This document shows positions 50,563-59,216 of a DNA stretch of 64,000 bases, piece after piece. Under the pieces are notes generated by a model, which searched no databases, was not told where the DNA came from, and saw nothing but the letters and a program-made list of their open reading frames with translations. Numbering within the stretch: the stretch's first letter is position 1; each line of letters starts with the position of its first letter. Source of the stretch: Methanothermobacter sp049720995 (GTDB taxonomy: Archaea; Methanobacteriota; Methanobacteria; Methanobacteriales; Methanothermobacteraceae); contig NZ_JBNASF010000001.1 of NCBI RefSeq assembly GCF_049720995.1, positions 91,701 through 155,700 of the forward strand, read 5' to 3'. The position numbers and the translations under genes are program-made.

Positions 50563-51744
50563 ATGTACCTTGATGGAATAGAAGAGAAGATGTATGATGG
50601 TGAATTCGGTGAAACCATCCAGAAGAGTATGGAGATACTCGTGGCCCTGGGTGACATCTACGGGGCCGAAAGGATGGTTAACATATCATCTGCCCAGATC
50701 TCAGGTGTGTCCTACAAGACCATAGGGGATGCAGGCCTTGAATACCTGGAGGACCTGAGTGATGGTGGTGCCAGGGTAAGGGTCCAGAGTACACTTAACC
50801 CTGCAGGCATGGACCTCGAGAGATGGAGAGAGATGGGTTTTTCAGAGGAATTTGCAACTAGACAGCTCAGAATAGTGGAAGCCTACTCATCCATGGATGT
50901 TATAAACACCTGCACCTGCACCCCATACCTGATAGGGAACGTGCCTCTCAGGGGGTCCCATATTGCATGGTCAGAGTCATCTGCGGTGTCCTATGCAAAC
51001 TCGGTTCTCGGTGCCCGGACAAACAGGGAGGGTGGCCCGGGGGCCCTTGCAGCTGCAATATGTGGAAGGACGCCTGAATACGGTTACCACCTTGATGAAA
51101 ACAGGAAAGCCACCCTCCTGGTTGATGTGGAGTGTGACCTCTCGGGGGCAGACTACGGTGCCCTCGGTTACATTGCAGGTCGGATTGCAGGGGAGGGTGT
51201 CCCCTACTTCAAACTAAGGGGATTGCCGTCACCTGAGGATCTGAAGGCACTTGGAGCCGCCATGGCGTCATCAGGTGCGGTTGCACTCTACCATGTTGAG
51301 GGCATAACACCGGAGTACAGGGATGTATCCATGGAGGAGGTGGATGATAGGATCATGGTGGATGCCGATGGTATATCGGAGGCCCGGGAGGAACTTTCAA
51401 CGACCTCTGATGATCCTGATTTAATCTGCCTTGGATGTCCCCACTGCTCCCTTGATGAGATAAGAAGGATAGCCTTCCTTGTGGGTAAGAAGGGTACCGA
51501 CTGTGATCTCTGGGTATGCACATCTGCAGCCATAAAAAGTGCCGCGGATCGTATGGGCTACACAGATGTGATAGAGGCTGCCGGGGGGATGGTTGTATCC
51601 GACACATGCATGGTGGTGGCTCCTGTGGAGGAACTCGGCTATGAGGTCCTTGGTGTTGACTCTGCTAAGGCAGCCACCTATGTCCCGGGTATGTGCGGCC
51701 TTGATGCAGTTTATGATGACTGGATGAATCTCCTTAAATTGTAA
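50563..51744 (+). CDS. Aconitase X, phosphomevalonate dehydratase large subunit
   Basis: 393 residues, AcnX-type: SSAQISGVSYKTIGDAGLEYL, CTCTPYLIGNVP, SESSAVSYANSVLGARTNREGG and GCPHCSLDEI, with Cys that would hold a 4Fe-4S cluster. In archaea this family is the large subunit of phosphomevalonate dehydratase in the modified mevalonate route to isoprenoid lipids. The small subunit (DUF126) is not next to it. The ATG at 50563 follows GGGGTTGACC; a longer frame adds seven residues. Confidence 0.88.
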   Translation: MYLDGIEEKMYDGEFGETIQKSMEILVALGDIYGAERMVNISSAQISGVSYKTIGDAGLEYLEDLSDGGARVRVQSTLNPAGMDLERWREMGFSEEFATRQLRIVEAYSSMDVINTCTCTPYLIGNVPLRGSHIAWSESSAVSYANSVLGARTNREGGPGALAAAICGRTPEYGYHLDENRKATLLVDVECDLSGADYGALGYIAGRIAGEGVPYFKLRGLPSPEDLKALGAAMASSGAVALYHVEGITPEYRDVSMEEVDDRIMVDADGISEAREELSTTSDDPDLICLGCPHCSLDEIRRIAFLVGKKGTDCDLWVCTSAAIKSAADRMGYTDVIEAAGGMVVSDTCMVVAPVEELGYEVLGVDSAKAATYVPGMCGLDAVYDDWMNLLKL

Positions 51745-51770
51745 ACTGCATGGGACAATGAGCCGGCACT

Positions 51771-53279
51771 CTAACTCTTTATTTTTCTGATGGCGCTTCC
51801 GAGCTGAAGTCCAATGGATGAAATGTTTTCAAGGCTTATTCTATTATAATGCTTCACACTGTAACTTGCAAGGTTCAGTATCCCGATTATTTTTCCTGAA
51901 AACCTGATTGGAATCATTAAAATTGTCCTTATATTATTTTTACGTATTGAATCGTGGATCATGCGGTATTCCGGGGATTCTGCAGTTATATATATTACCC
52001 GCTCATCCTCAATTGATCTGCTGAATAGGTCTGTGAATACCCCGGCCATGCACATCCTGCTTAGGGTCTCGGGCAGATTCCTCTGAACCCTGAGTTTGAG
52101 TTCCTTCTCCTCTTCCATAAGGTAGATGCATCCCATTTCGAATTCAAGGGTATCTATAACCGCTTCAACTGATTTCTCAAGTATCCTGTTCTCTTCCTGA
52201 TCGCTGTTTATAATCTCAGAAACTCTGTTCATTGCCAGCAGTGTCCTTATAAATTCCTCGTTCTCCCTTCTGAGCCTTTCAAGTTCAATGTACTCTGAGA
52301 CCTCATCGGCAAACATTTCCACGATTTCAAGTGACCGGGAGGATATGGAGTCATCGGGTACCTCAAGTATCATGGCCCCCCTCGCCATTTCCTCTGTTAT
52401 GAGGGGAACCGATAACATGAGGCCCTTATCAGAGCTCCATGAGACCGTTTCAAGTGTTTCAATGCTTCTGTATATGAAATAATCAAATTCTTGAAGTTTA
52501 ATTGCTGATGGGTGCTCATGGACCCTGTTTAGACCTGATGCATCTCTCAGGAGCACTGAGATTTGTTTGATATCCAGAACTCCTGCCAGTTCTTCCCTTG
52601 CAGACTCAAGAAAGTCCTCCAGGCTATCCGATGATGTCCTGAGCCTTGTGATTGTGAGGAGGACTTCGAGTTCATTCTTTGAAAATGATGAGCTTGCCAT
52701 GTCCTTTGCTATGATCACCCAGAAGTTATTTACGGGGCTTATGAAGAGGCTGTAGGTTCTTCTTATGCCATCCCTTCCCTTGAGATCAGCCTGTATTTTA
52801 CCCGGGGCATGCATTCTGCTTTCAAGGAGTATTATACTTTCCCTGTCCATGATATCCTCAAGGGTCCTGGCACCAGGGAACATTCTCCTGAATGATTCAT
52901 TGGAGACAACTATGTCAAGGAGTGTGTTCAAAGTGAAAACCAGTTTATCAGGGTCATCTATTTTTCTTTCAAGTTCCAGGAGCCTGAGAAGTGTCTGGTG
53001 AATCTCTGATGCATTCTTTATGATCTCTGAGTCCCCTGAGGTGTCATCCCTGTATTCCACTGACTTCACATCTGCATCCTTTGATGGCATCCAGAGTTTA
53101 CTTCTGCCCACCATTCTGTAGGTCACAAGGCCCTTTGCCTCCAGTATGTGGAGGTATTTGAGTACAGTGGCCCTGCTACGGTTTATTCCCCTGGTTATCT
53201 TATCCAGCATGCACTCCTCTGGCGGGTTTGATTCAAGGTAGGACATTATCAGTTTCTCGGTTTCAGAAAGGTTCTCCAA
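51771..53279 (-). CDS. Winged-helix, PAS-like and GAF domain regulator
   Basis: 502 residues. N-terminal winged helix (about 5-65: LDKITRGINRSRATVLKYLH), a PAS-like part (about 110-200: NTLLDIVVSNESFRRMFPGA), and two GAF-like domains (about 215-340 and 355-500). It is cytosolic, with no kinase domain, so it is a one-component sensor-regulator. No cysteine cluster is evident. TTG start, five bases after GGGGTG. Divergent from the DUF169 operon with inverted repeats on each side of the shared promoter. Confidence 0.8.
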   Translation of the reverse strand: MENLSETEKLIMSYLESNPPEECMLDKITRGINRSRATVLKYLHILEAKGLVTYRMVGRSKLWMPSKDADVKSVEYRDDTSGDSEIIKNASEIHQTLLRLLELERKIDDPDKLVFTLNTLLDIVVSNESFRRMFPGARTLEDIMDRESIILLESRMHAPGKIQADLKGRDGIRRTYSLFISPVNNFWVIIAKDMASSSFSKNELEVLLTITRLRTSSDSLEDFLESAREELAGVLDIKQISVLLRDASGLNRVHEHPSAIKLQEFDYFIYRSIETLETVSWSSDKGLMLSVPLITEEMARGAMILEVPDDSISSRSLEIVEMFADEVSEYIELERLRRENEEFIRTLLAMNRVSEIINSDQEENRILEKSVEAVIDTLEFEMGCIYLMEEEKELKLRVQRNLPETLSRMCMAGVFTDLFSRSIEDERVIYITAESPEYRMIHDSIRKNNIRTILMIPIRFSGKIIGILNLASYSVKHYNRISLENISSIGLQLGSAIRKIKS

Positions 53280-53298
53280 GAACTCACCCCACTCTAAC

Positions 53299-53313
53299 TA
53301 TGGTATAACCATG
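53299..53313. promoter_or_regulatory. Inverted repeat near the GAF-regulator start
   Basis: TATGGT-ATA-ACCATG: arms ATGGT (53300-53304) and ACCAT (53308-53312) are perfect. It is about 20-34 bases upstream of the TTG start of the regulator gene. Same architecture as the repeat at 53363-53379 (T-A-T-R-G-T, 3 bases, A-C-Y-A-T-A). Confidence 0.45.
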
Positions 53314-53362
53314 AATTATAATTTTATAGAAAAATTTAAATATAAGTTTTTTATACTTTATC

Positions 53363-53379
53363 TTATAGTTATACTATAA
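53363..53379. promoter_or_regulatory. Inverted repeat in the DUF169 operon promoter
   Basis: TTATAGT (53363-53369), TAT, ACTATAA (53373-53379): perfect 7-bp arms with a 3-base spacer, 16-32 bases before the ATG at 53395. TATA-like TTATACTTTA is at 53351-53360, so a bound protein would cover the transcription start. Candidate operator for the divergent GAF regulator. Confidence 0.5.
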
Positions 53380-53394
53380 TGTTGAGGTGGTTGT

Positions 53395-54066
53395 ATGGAT
53401 TACCGTGAGATCGCAGGTGAGCTCAGGGAACTTCTTCAGATGGAGGGCAGCCCGGTGGCTGTCAAACTTGTTAAGGCGGATGAAGAAACATCAGGTCCCA
53501 GACTTGAAAAAAGGAGGCACTGTGAATTCATACAGGAGGCCAGATTAAATGGTGTTAAAGGCCATGCCACAGCAGAGGAACACCTCTGTAAGGGTGGTGC
53601 CGCAGCCATGGGTCTCTGCAGCCTTCCAGCCCCTGTTGCAGATGGGAGCATGTACCACAAACTCGGGAACTACAGCACCCCTGAAGCGGCCCGTGAAACC
53701 GTGGAGGCGGTGCCAATGCTAGATGAGAAATATTATGCGTCAGAGTACGCTCCACTTGAGGATGCTGACTTTGAACCCGACGTGGTTGTGCTTATACTCA
53801 AACCTGCCCAGGCACTGAGACTGAGCCAGGCATACCTCCATGACAGGGGTGGCAGAATCACAGGGGACTACTCAGGCATACAGTCACTCTGTGCAGATGC
53901 AGTGGCTGCAGTCATCCAGAGGGGCCTTCCAAATATCACAATGGGATGCAACGGCTCAAGAAAATATGCCGGAATAAAACCAGAGGAACTCGCAGTGGGA
54001 GTCCCTGCAGAGGAACTTGAGAAAATAGTGGATGCCCTGCGGAAATTCAGGGAAAAATGGGGGTAA
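53395..54066 (+). CDS. DUF169 family protein
   Basis: 223 residues, soluble. The N-terminal EGSPVAVKLVK and several conserved cysteines (RRHCEFIQEAR, EEHLCKGGAAAMGLC, SLCADAV, GCNGSRKYAG) are typical of DUF169, a family of unknown function common in methanogens and other anaerobes. The Cys pattern would allow metal or sulfur binding. GAGGTGG precedes the ATG. It overlaps or abuts the TusA-DsrE gene (starts two bases after its stop). Confidence 0.8.
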   Translation: MDYREIAGELRELLQMEGSPVAVKLVKADEETSGPRLEKRRHCEFIQEARLNGVKGHATAEEHLCKGGAAAMGLCSLPAPVADGSMYHKLGNYSTPEAARETVEAVPMLDEKYYASEYAPLEDADFEPDVVVLILKPAQALRLSQAYLHDRGGRITGDYSGIQSLCADAVAAVIQRGLPNITMGCNGSRKYAGIKPEELAVGVPAEELEKIVDALRKFREKWG

Positions 54067-54068
54067 CC

Positions 54069-54866
54069 ATGAGGATCAACCTCAGAGGAGTAAACAGGTA
54101 CGCTGCAGCCATCATCACCGATAACATCCTGAAGAATGGCCAGGGAAACCTCCAGTTAATACTCAGGGAGAACTATGAAGAGATTGAAAAGGTTGCAGCC
54201 AGGCACGGCATGAATTACTCGGTCAAAAAAGGACCTGATGGAGTGGTGGTTGATATTTCACGTGGAGAGATTGAGGAGGTGGATGTAACCGGGGAAACCT
54301 GTCCCGGCCCCATTATAATCGTGGGTGAAAAACTATCATCAATGGAACCGGGTATGATGATAAGGATAAGGTCCTCAAGTAAGGATGTTATCGATGACAT
54401 TGCGGTTTCAGCCCCTGAAATGAACTCCAGAGTCATAGAAAAATCCGTGGACCACCTGATACTTGAAAAAATAGAGAAGACTGAAAAAAAGGAACTTGAA
54501 GGAGGGGAAAGGGTACTCGTTGTTCAGAGCAATGGAATCGGTAACGCCGAAAGGGCCTACGCCACATTCATATTCTCAAAGGCCGCCCTGAGTATGGGTA
54601 AGGACGTCACCGTGTTCCTTCTGATGGATGGTGTGAGCCTTGCCAGGAGGGGTGCAGCAGCAAAGGTTAAACACCCCGCCTTCCCGGCCCTCAACGAACT
54701 AATGGAAGAGGTGATTGAAATGGGTGCCAAGGTCTATGTCTGCGAGATGAGCGCCCAGTTCAGGGGGCTCACAGAAGATAAAATAACAGAGGGATGTAAA
54801 ATTGCAGGGGCCGCGACATTCATAACACTGCTTAGCGACCCCAGGTATGCCGTCGTGAACTTCTAG
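54069..54866 (+). CDS. TusA-DsrE fusion protein
   Basis: 265 residues. Middle TusA/SirA-like domain (about 70-135) with the sulfur-carrying Cys in VTGETCPGPIIIVGEKL; C-terminal DsrE-like domain (about 155-265) with VQSNGIGNAERAYATFIF and a Cys in AKVYVCEMSAQFRG. TusA and DsrE usually hand persulfide sulfur from one to the other, so a fusion would act as a sulfur relay. The first 65 residues are an extra domain that I do not recognise. GGGGGT precedes the ATG. Confidence 0.85.
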   Translation: MRINLRGVNRYAAAIITDNILKNGQGNLQLILRENYEEIEKVAARHGMNYSVKKGPDGVVVDISRGEIEEVDVTGETCPGPIIIVGEKLSSMEPGMMIRIRSSSKDVIDDIAVSAPEMNSRVIEKSVDHLILEKIEKTEKKELEGGERVLVVQSNGIGNAERAYATFIFSKAALSMGKDVTVFLLMDGVSLARRGAAAKVKHPAFPALNELMEEVIEMGAKVYVCEMSAQFRGLTEDKITEGCKIAGAATFITLLSDPRYAVVNF

Positions 54867-54876
54867 AGGTGATAGG

Positions 54877-55197
54877 ATGTATCAGGTTATTGTATTAGCA
54901 CTTCTGCTTGCAGGGATCCCATCAGGTTTCATAACATTCCGTATAATGGGGATGAGAATGGCACCCCACTTCGGGGTTCTCATCCTTGCAATCATTGCAA
55001 CAGGACTGAACCTTCTTATGGGTGGTGGGAATCTCATGTATCTGGCGGTTGCCCTGCAGATTCTTGCAGGTATATCCGCCTACACCCAGTTTTTCCCGGT
55101 ACTGCGAGATAACTTCCAGACCGCTCCCCTATACTCTTGCCACCTGAGCACCGTGACCGCGGCGGCGGTGCTTGCAGCTGCATCAGTCCCTGCATAA
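54877..55197 (+). CDS. Four-helix membrane protein of the sulfur-relay operon
   Basis: 106 residues, about four membrane helices and a TQFFPVLRDNFQTAPLYSCHL loop with one Cys. GAGGTGATAGG precedes the ATG, and it starts 10 bases after the TusA-DsrE gene. Unrecognised. Context suggests a membrane partner for sulfur uptake or redox, without direct support. Confidence 0.6.
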   Translation: MYQVIVLALLLAGIPSGFITFRIMGMRMAPHFGVLILAIIATGLNLLMGGGNLMYLAVALQILAGISAYTQFFPVLRDNFQTAPLYSCHLSTVTAAAVLAAASVPA

Positions 55198-55333
55198 CCT
55201 TTCAGTCCCCATTTCTATTTTTATTTTCAGTGTGAGCTCCCAGAAATTAATCCTGTTTTTACCATCTCGCTCCAGCATATGAGCTGAGTCAATGATTAAA
55301 TCATTAAATAAATTGATCACCAGATAGAAGACC

Positions 55334-57544
55334 ATGGCAAGGTACATAGAGCACCCACTGATAAAACCATGGACAGTCGAGGCAAGGACCTACCAGCAGT
55401 TACTGGCAGCAGACGTCCTGAGAAAGGGCAACTCAATGATAGTGGCTCCCACAGCCCTTGGAAAGACCATTGTTGCCGTTCTGGTGGCTGCAGAGAGACT
55501 GAGGAAATACAGGGGGTCCAGGGTGCTCATTCTATCACCCAGCAAACCCCTGGCCATACAGCATGAGGAGAGCTTCAGGGAGTTCCTCCTTGCTCCATGC
55601 ACATCACTCACAGGGAGCATAAAACCTGAGGAAAGGGTTAAGCGCTGGAATGAGTCCAGGGTCATATCCGCAACTCCCCAGACCATTGAATCAGACATCC
55701 TGGCAGGCAGATACAACCTCGGCGACGTTTCACTCATTGTGTTTGATGAGTGCCACCGTGCCGTTGGTTCCTACTCCTACGTCTTTCTTGCATCAAGTTA
55801 CATGCAGACCGCGAAAAATCCCCTTATACTGGGATTGACAGCCTCACCCGGTGCAGATGAGGAAAAAATAAAAACCGTCTGCAGCAACCTCTTCCTCAAG
55901 GAGGTGGTTGTGAAGACAGAAAAAGACCCTGATGTCATACCCTACCTGAAGCCCATCAAAATAGAGTGGGTCCGGGTTAAGATGAAACCTGAACTTGAGG
56001 AGATAAGGGAACTCCTGAAGAAGGTTTTAAAGACCCGGCTGAAAATGCTCAAGAACCTGGGAGTTATAGATAGTGTGAGCGTGGGTAAAAGGGAGCTCCT
56101 GAAGGCCAGGGGACGTGTTCAGAACAGGATCGCCCGCTCATCAAACCCTCCAAAATCATGCTACAGGGCCATATCACTCATAGCGGCCTCAATAAATGTT
56201 GAACACTCCCTTGAACTCCTTGAAACCCAGGGGATCCATCCCCTCTACAAATACCTCACCCGACTCAAAAAGAAGAACACAAGGGCTGCCAGAAGCCTCA
56301 TTATGGACCCTGATTTTACAAGGGCAATTTACCTCACCAGGAAGGCTTCCCTTTCAGGGATTGAACACCCAAAACTTGACAGGCTCATTGAAATACTCAG
56401 AAAGGAACTGGAGGGGGGCGACTCCAGAATAATAGTTTTCACACAGTTCCGAGACACCCTTGAGGAAATATATCAGAGATGTGTGCGTGAGGGGATAAAC
56501 GCCATTAAATTTTATGGTCAGAACAGCAGAAGCGGTGAAAAGGGCCTCACCCAGAAACAGCAGCGGGATATAATCAGGTCATTCAGAATGGGGAACCATG
56601 ATGTTCTCCTATCAACCAGCGTGGCAGAGGAGGGTATAGATATACCCTCAGTTGATCTCGTGGTCATGTACGAGCCTGTCCCATCAGAAATAAGGATGAT
56701 ACAGAGGAGGGGAAGAACCGGGAGGAAAAGATCAGGGAGAATGGTGGTCCTCATGACAGAGAAAACCCGGGACGAGGCCTACTATTACTCAAGTATAAGA
56801 AAGGAAAAAACGATGAAGGAAAGCCTCAGGGGGGGTTCCATGAAAATTGAAGTGACGCCCCCTGAGTTTCCTGAAACTGATGGTGAAAGGCCATTCATCT
56901 ACGTGGATTCACGTGAGGTTAACTCAAGGGTCCTCCGGGAGCTCAGAAAGATTGGTGTGGACTTTGAACTCAGAACACTCTCGGTGGGTGATTACCAGGT
57001 CAGTGATGACACCGTGATTGAAAGAAAAACCGCCCAGGATTTTCTGGGGTCAATTATGGATAAAAGACTTTACAGGCAGGCCAGGGATATGTTGGAAAAC
57101 TTCAAGCGCCCTGTGATGATAATAGAGGGTGATGACCTCTACTCGGGCTTTATGAACCCTGATGCCGTGAGGGGCGCCCTTGCATCAGTTGCAGTGGACT
57201 TTGGAATACCCATAATCCCCACAAGGTCCCCTGCAGATACAGCTGCAATGATAAGGAGGATAGCCATGAGGGAACAGAGGGAGGGGAAACCTGACATGCG
57301 TATCAGGACAGATAAGAAACCCCTCACCCTCCAAGAAAAGCAGCTCTTCATCGTGGAATCACTTCCATACATTGGCTCCAGGTACGCCAGGAGGCTCCTT
57401 GAAAGTTTCGGTTCGGTTGAAGCTGTCATGAACGCATCAGAGAAGGAGCTCATGGACGTGGATGGAATCGGTGCAAGGATAGCATCTGAAATCAGAAAGG
57501 TTATTGAAGCAGAATTCAAGGATTCAGAAAAAAAGAAAGGGTGA
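55334..57544 (+). CDS. hef: Hef helicase-nuclease (FANCM/XPF-like)
   Basis: 736 residues. SF2 helicase: APTALGKT (38-45), DECH (about 137), SVAEEGIDIPSVDLV and QRRGRTGRKRSG. XPF nuclease: YVDSREVNSRVL and DDTVIERKTAQDF, the ERKxxxD centre. Tandem helix-hairpin-helix at the end (LPYIGSRYARRLLESFGS, DVDGIGARIASEI). Acts on stalled forks. No clear Shine-Dalgarno; AT-rich TATA-like DNA 20-30 bases upstream suits a leaderless start. Confidence 0.95.
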   Translation: MARYIEHPLIKPWTVEARTYQQLLAADVLRKGNSMIVAPTALGKTIVAVLVAAERLRKYRGSRVLILSPSKPLAIQHEESFREFLLAPCTSLTGSIKPEERVKRWNESRVISATPQTIESDILAGRYNLGDVSLIVFDECHRAVGSYSYVFLASSYMQTAKNPLILGLTASPGADEEKIKTVCSNLFLKEVVVKTEKDPDVIPYLKPIKIEWVRVKMKPELEEIRELLKKVLKTRLKMLKNLGVIDSVSVGKRELLKARGRVQNRIARSSNPPKSCYRAISLIAASINVEHSLELLETQGIHPLYKYLTRLKKKNTRAARSLIMDPDFTRAIYLTRKASLSGIEHPKLDRLIEILRKELEGGDSRIIVFTQFRDTLEEIYQRCVREGINAIKFYGQNSRSGEKGLTQKQQRDIIRSFRMGNHDVLLSTSVAEEGIDIPSVDLVVMYEPVPSEIRMIQRRGRTGRKRSGRMVVLMTEKTRDEAYYYSSIRKEKTMKESLRGGSMKIEVTPPEFPETDGERPFIYVDSREVNSRVLRELRKIGVDFELRTLSVGDYQVSDDTVIERKTAQDFLGSIMDKRLYRQARDMLENFKRPVMIIEGDDLYSGFMNPDAVRGALASVAVDFGIPIIPTRSPADTAAMIRRIAMREQREGKPDMRIRTDKKPLTLQEKQLFIVESLPYIGSRYARRLLESFGSVEAVMNASEKELMDVDGIGARIASEIRKVIEAEFKDSEKKKG

Positions 57545-57548
57545 TCAA

Positions 57549-58280
57549 TTGCGTATACTCATGGATGAAAGGGGTAAAAAGTACCTCGTGAAGGCAGGGG
57601 AAGACTTTCAGACTGACATGGGAATCATACAATCCCCCATGATAGAGGAGGCCAGACCAGGGGATGTGCTAAGAACCCACCTTGGACGGGAGGTTTATGT
57701 CCTTAAACCCAGCCTCTCAGATTACCTTGAACTCATGGAGAGGAGGTGCTCCATACTCCTTCCCAAGGACATCGGGATGATCTGTGCATACACAGGGATA
57801 GTGAACGGTTCAAGGGTTGTTGATGCTGGTACCGGGGCAGGTACAGTTGCAATGTACCTTGCAAATGTGGTGGGTGAATCAGGGCATGTTACAACCTATG
57901 AGATACGGGAGGACTTTGCGGAGGTTGCAGAAAGGAACATCAGGGAATTCGGATTTAAAAATATTGAGGTCAAAAACAGGGACATAAAGGAGGGCATAGA
58001 GGAGGATGACCTGGACCTGGTCTTCCTGGATCTTCCCGGGCCCTGGGAGCTTATGGAAGATCTTAAAGAATCCCTCCTGAGAGGCGGGTGGGCGGTTTTC
58101 TACAACCCATACATTGAACAGGTTAAAATTCTGCACAGGGTCGGTTCAAAGCTGGGATTTGCAGATATGAGGACATCAGAGATAATTGAGCGTGAAATTG
58201 AGGTCAGGAGTCAGGGGACACGCCCCAGGACAAGAATGGTTGGACACACAGGATACCTAACATTCATGAGAAAGGTCTAG
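57549..58280 (+). CDS. trmI: tRNA (adenine-N1)-methyltransferase, TrmI family
   Basis: 243 residues. N-terminal TrmI strand domain (LVKAGEDFQTDMGII), SAM loop VDAGTGAGTVAMYLANVV, acidic YEIRED and the LDLPGPWELMEDL catalytic-type motif. Methylates A57/58 of tRNA in archaea. TTG start, five bases after GGGTG; it begins four bases after hef. Confidence 0.9.
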   Translation: MRILMDERGKKYLVKAGEDFQTDMGIIQSPMIEEARPGDVLRTHLGREVYVLKPSLSDYLELMERRCSILLPKDIGMICAYTGIVNGSRVVDAGTGAGTVAMYLANVVGESGHVTTYEIREDFAEVAERNIREFGFKNIEVKNRDIKEGIEEDDLDLVFLDLPGPWELMEDLKESLLRGGWAVFYNPYIEQVKILHRVGSKLGFADMRTSEIIEREIEVRSQGTRPRTRMVGHTGYLTFMRKV

Positions 58281-58289
58281 AGGGATTTG

Positions 58290-59216
58290 ATGTTTGAAAA
58301 TGTTATCTCAATAAAGGACTTTGGAAAGGATGATATAGAGTTCATTCTGAGTGAAGCAGAGAAGATGGAGCTTTTTGCATCTGGAGAAAAGTCATCCAGC
58401 GTTCTCGCAGGAAAGATACTTGGGATGATGTTCTATGAGCCATCAACAAGAACACGCCTTTCATTTGAAACTGCAATGAAGAGGCTGGGTGGTAGCGTGG
58501 TTGGATTCGCAGGTGCAGATGCAACCTCGGCTGTCAAGGGAGAAAGTCTGACCGATACCGCCATGATGCTTGCTGGCTACTCAGATGCAATTGTGATAAG
58601 GCACAGTCTTGAGGGGGCTGCCCGTTACATCTCAGACATTGTGGATGTTCCGGTTATCAATGCAGGTGATGGGGCCGGTCAGCACCCCACCCAGACCCTC
58701 CTTGACCTCTACACCATGAAGAGGTTTTTCGGTGAAATAGACTCCCTCAATGTTGCACTTGTGGGAGATCTGAAGTATGGCCGGACCGTGCACTCACTGG
58801 CCTATGCACTTGCTGTTTTTGGAGTGAGAATGAGTTTTGTATCGCCTCCTGAGCTCAAAATGCCTGACAGTGTTGTACATGACCTTGAAGGTGGTGGTGT
58901 CGAGGTTACAGAGACAGAGAGGCTGGATGATGTTATAGATGATGTGGACGTCCTCTATGTTACAAGAATACAGAAGGAGCGTTTCCCTGACCCTGAGGAG
59001 TATTCAAGGATCAAAGGGGCCTATCATATAGACAGGGACATGGTTGCAGGAAGGGACCTGATTGTCATGCATCCCCTTCCAAGGATAGATGAGATATCCC
59101 CTGAGGTTGATTCGCTTCCACAGGCGATGTATTTCAGGCAGGCGTTCTATGGTGTGCCTGTGAGAATGGCTCTTCTCAAGATGCTGATAATGAAAAGATC
59201 AGACTCCCCAGAGTGA
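58290..59216 (+). CDS. pyrB: Aspartate carbamoyltransferase catalytic subunit
   Basis: 308 residues. PSTRTRLSFETAMKRLGG (carbamoyl phosphate), GDGAGQHPTQTLLDLYT and HPLPRIDEISPEVD identify PyrB. GAGGG precedes the ATG. No pyrI in the window. Its last 18 bases overlap the end of the convergent cdc6. Confidence 0.95.
   Translation: MFENVISIKDFGKDDIEFILSEAEKMELFASGEKSSSVLAGKILGMMFYEPSTRTRLSFETAMKRLGGSVVGFAGADATSAVKGESLTDTAMMLAGYSDAIVIRHSLEGAARYISDIVDVPVINAGDGAGQHPTQTLLDLYTMKRFFGEIDSLNVALVGDLKYGRTVHSLAYALAVFGVRMSFVSPPELKMPDSVVHDLEGGGVEVTETERLDDVIDDVDVLYVTRIQKERFPDPEEYSRIKGAYHIDRDMVAGRDLIVMHPLPRIDEISPEVDSLPQAMYFRQAFYGVPVRMALLKMLIMKRSDSPE

Noticed and set aside
59199..59216. 18-base pyrB/cdc6 overlap as a sequencing artefact
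   Set aside because: Both proteins end with normal family lengths; short convergent overlaps are common in compact genomes.
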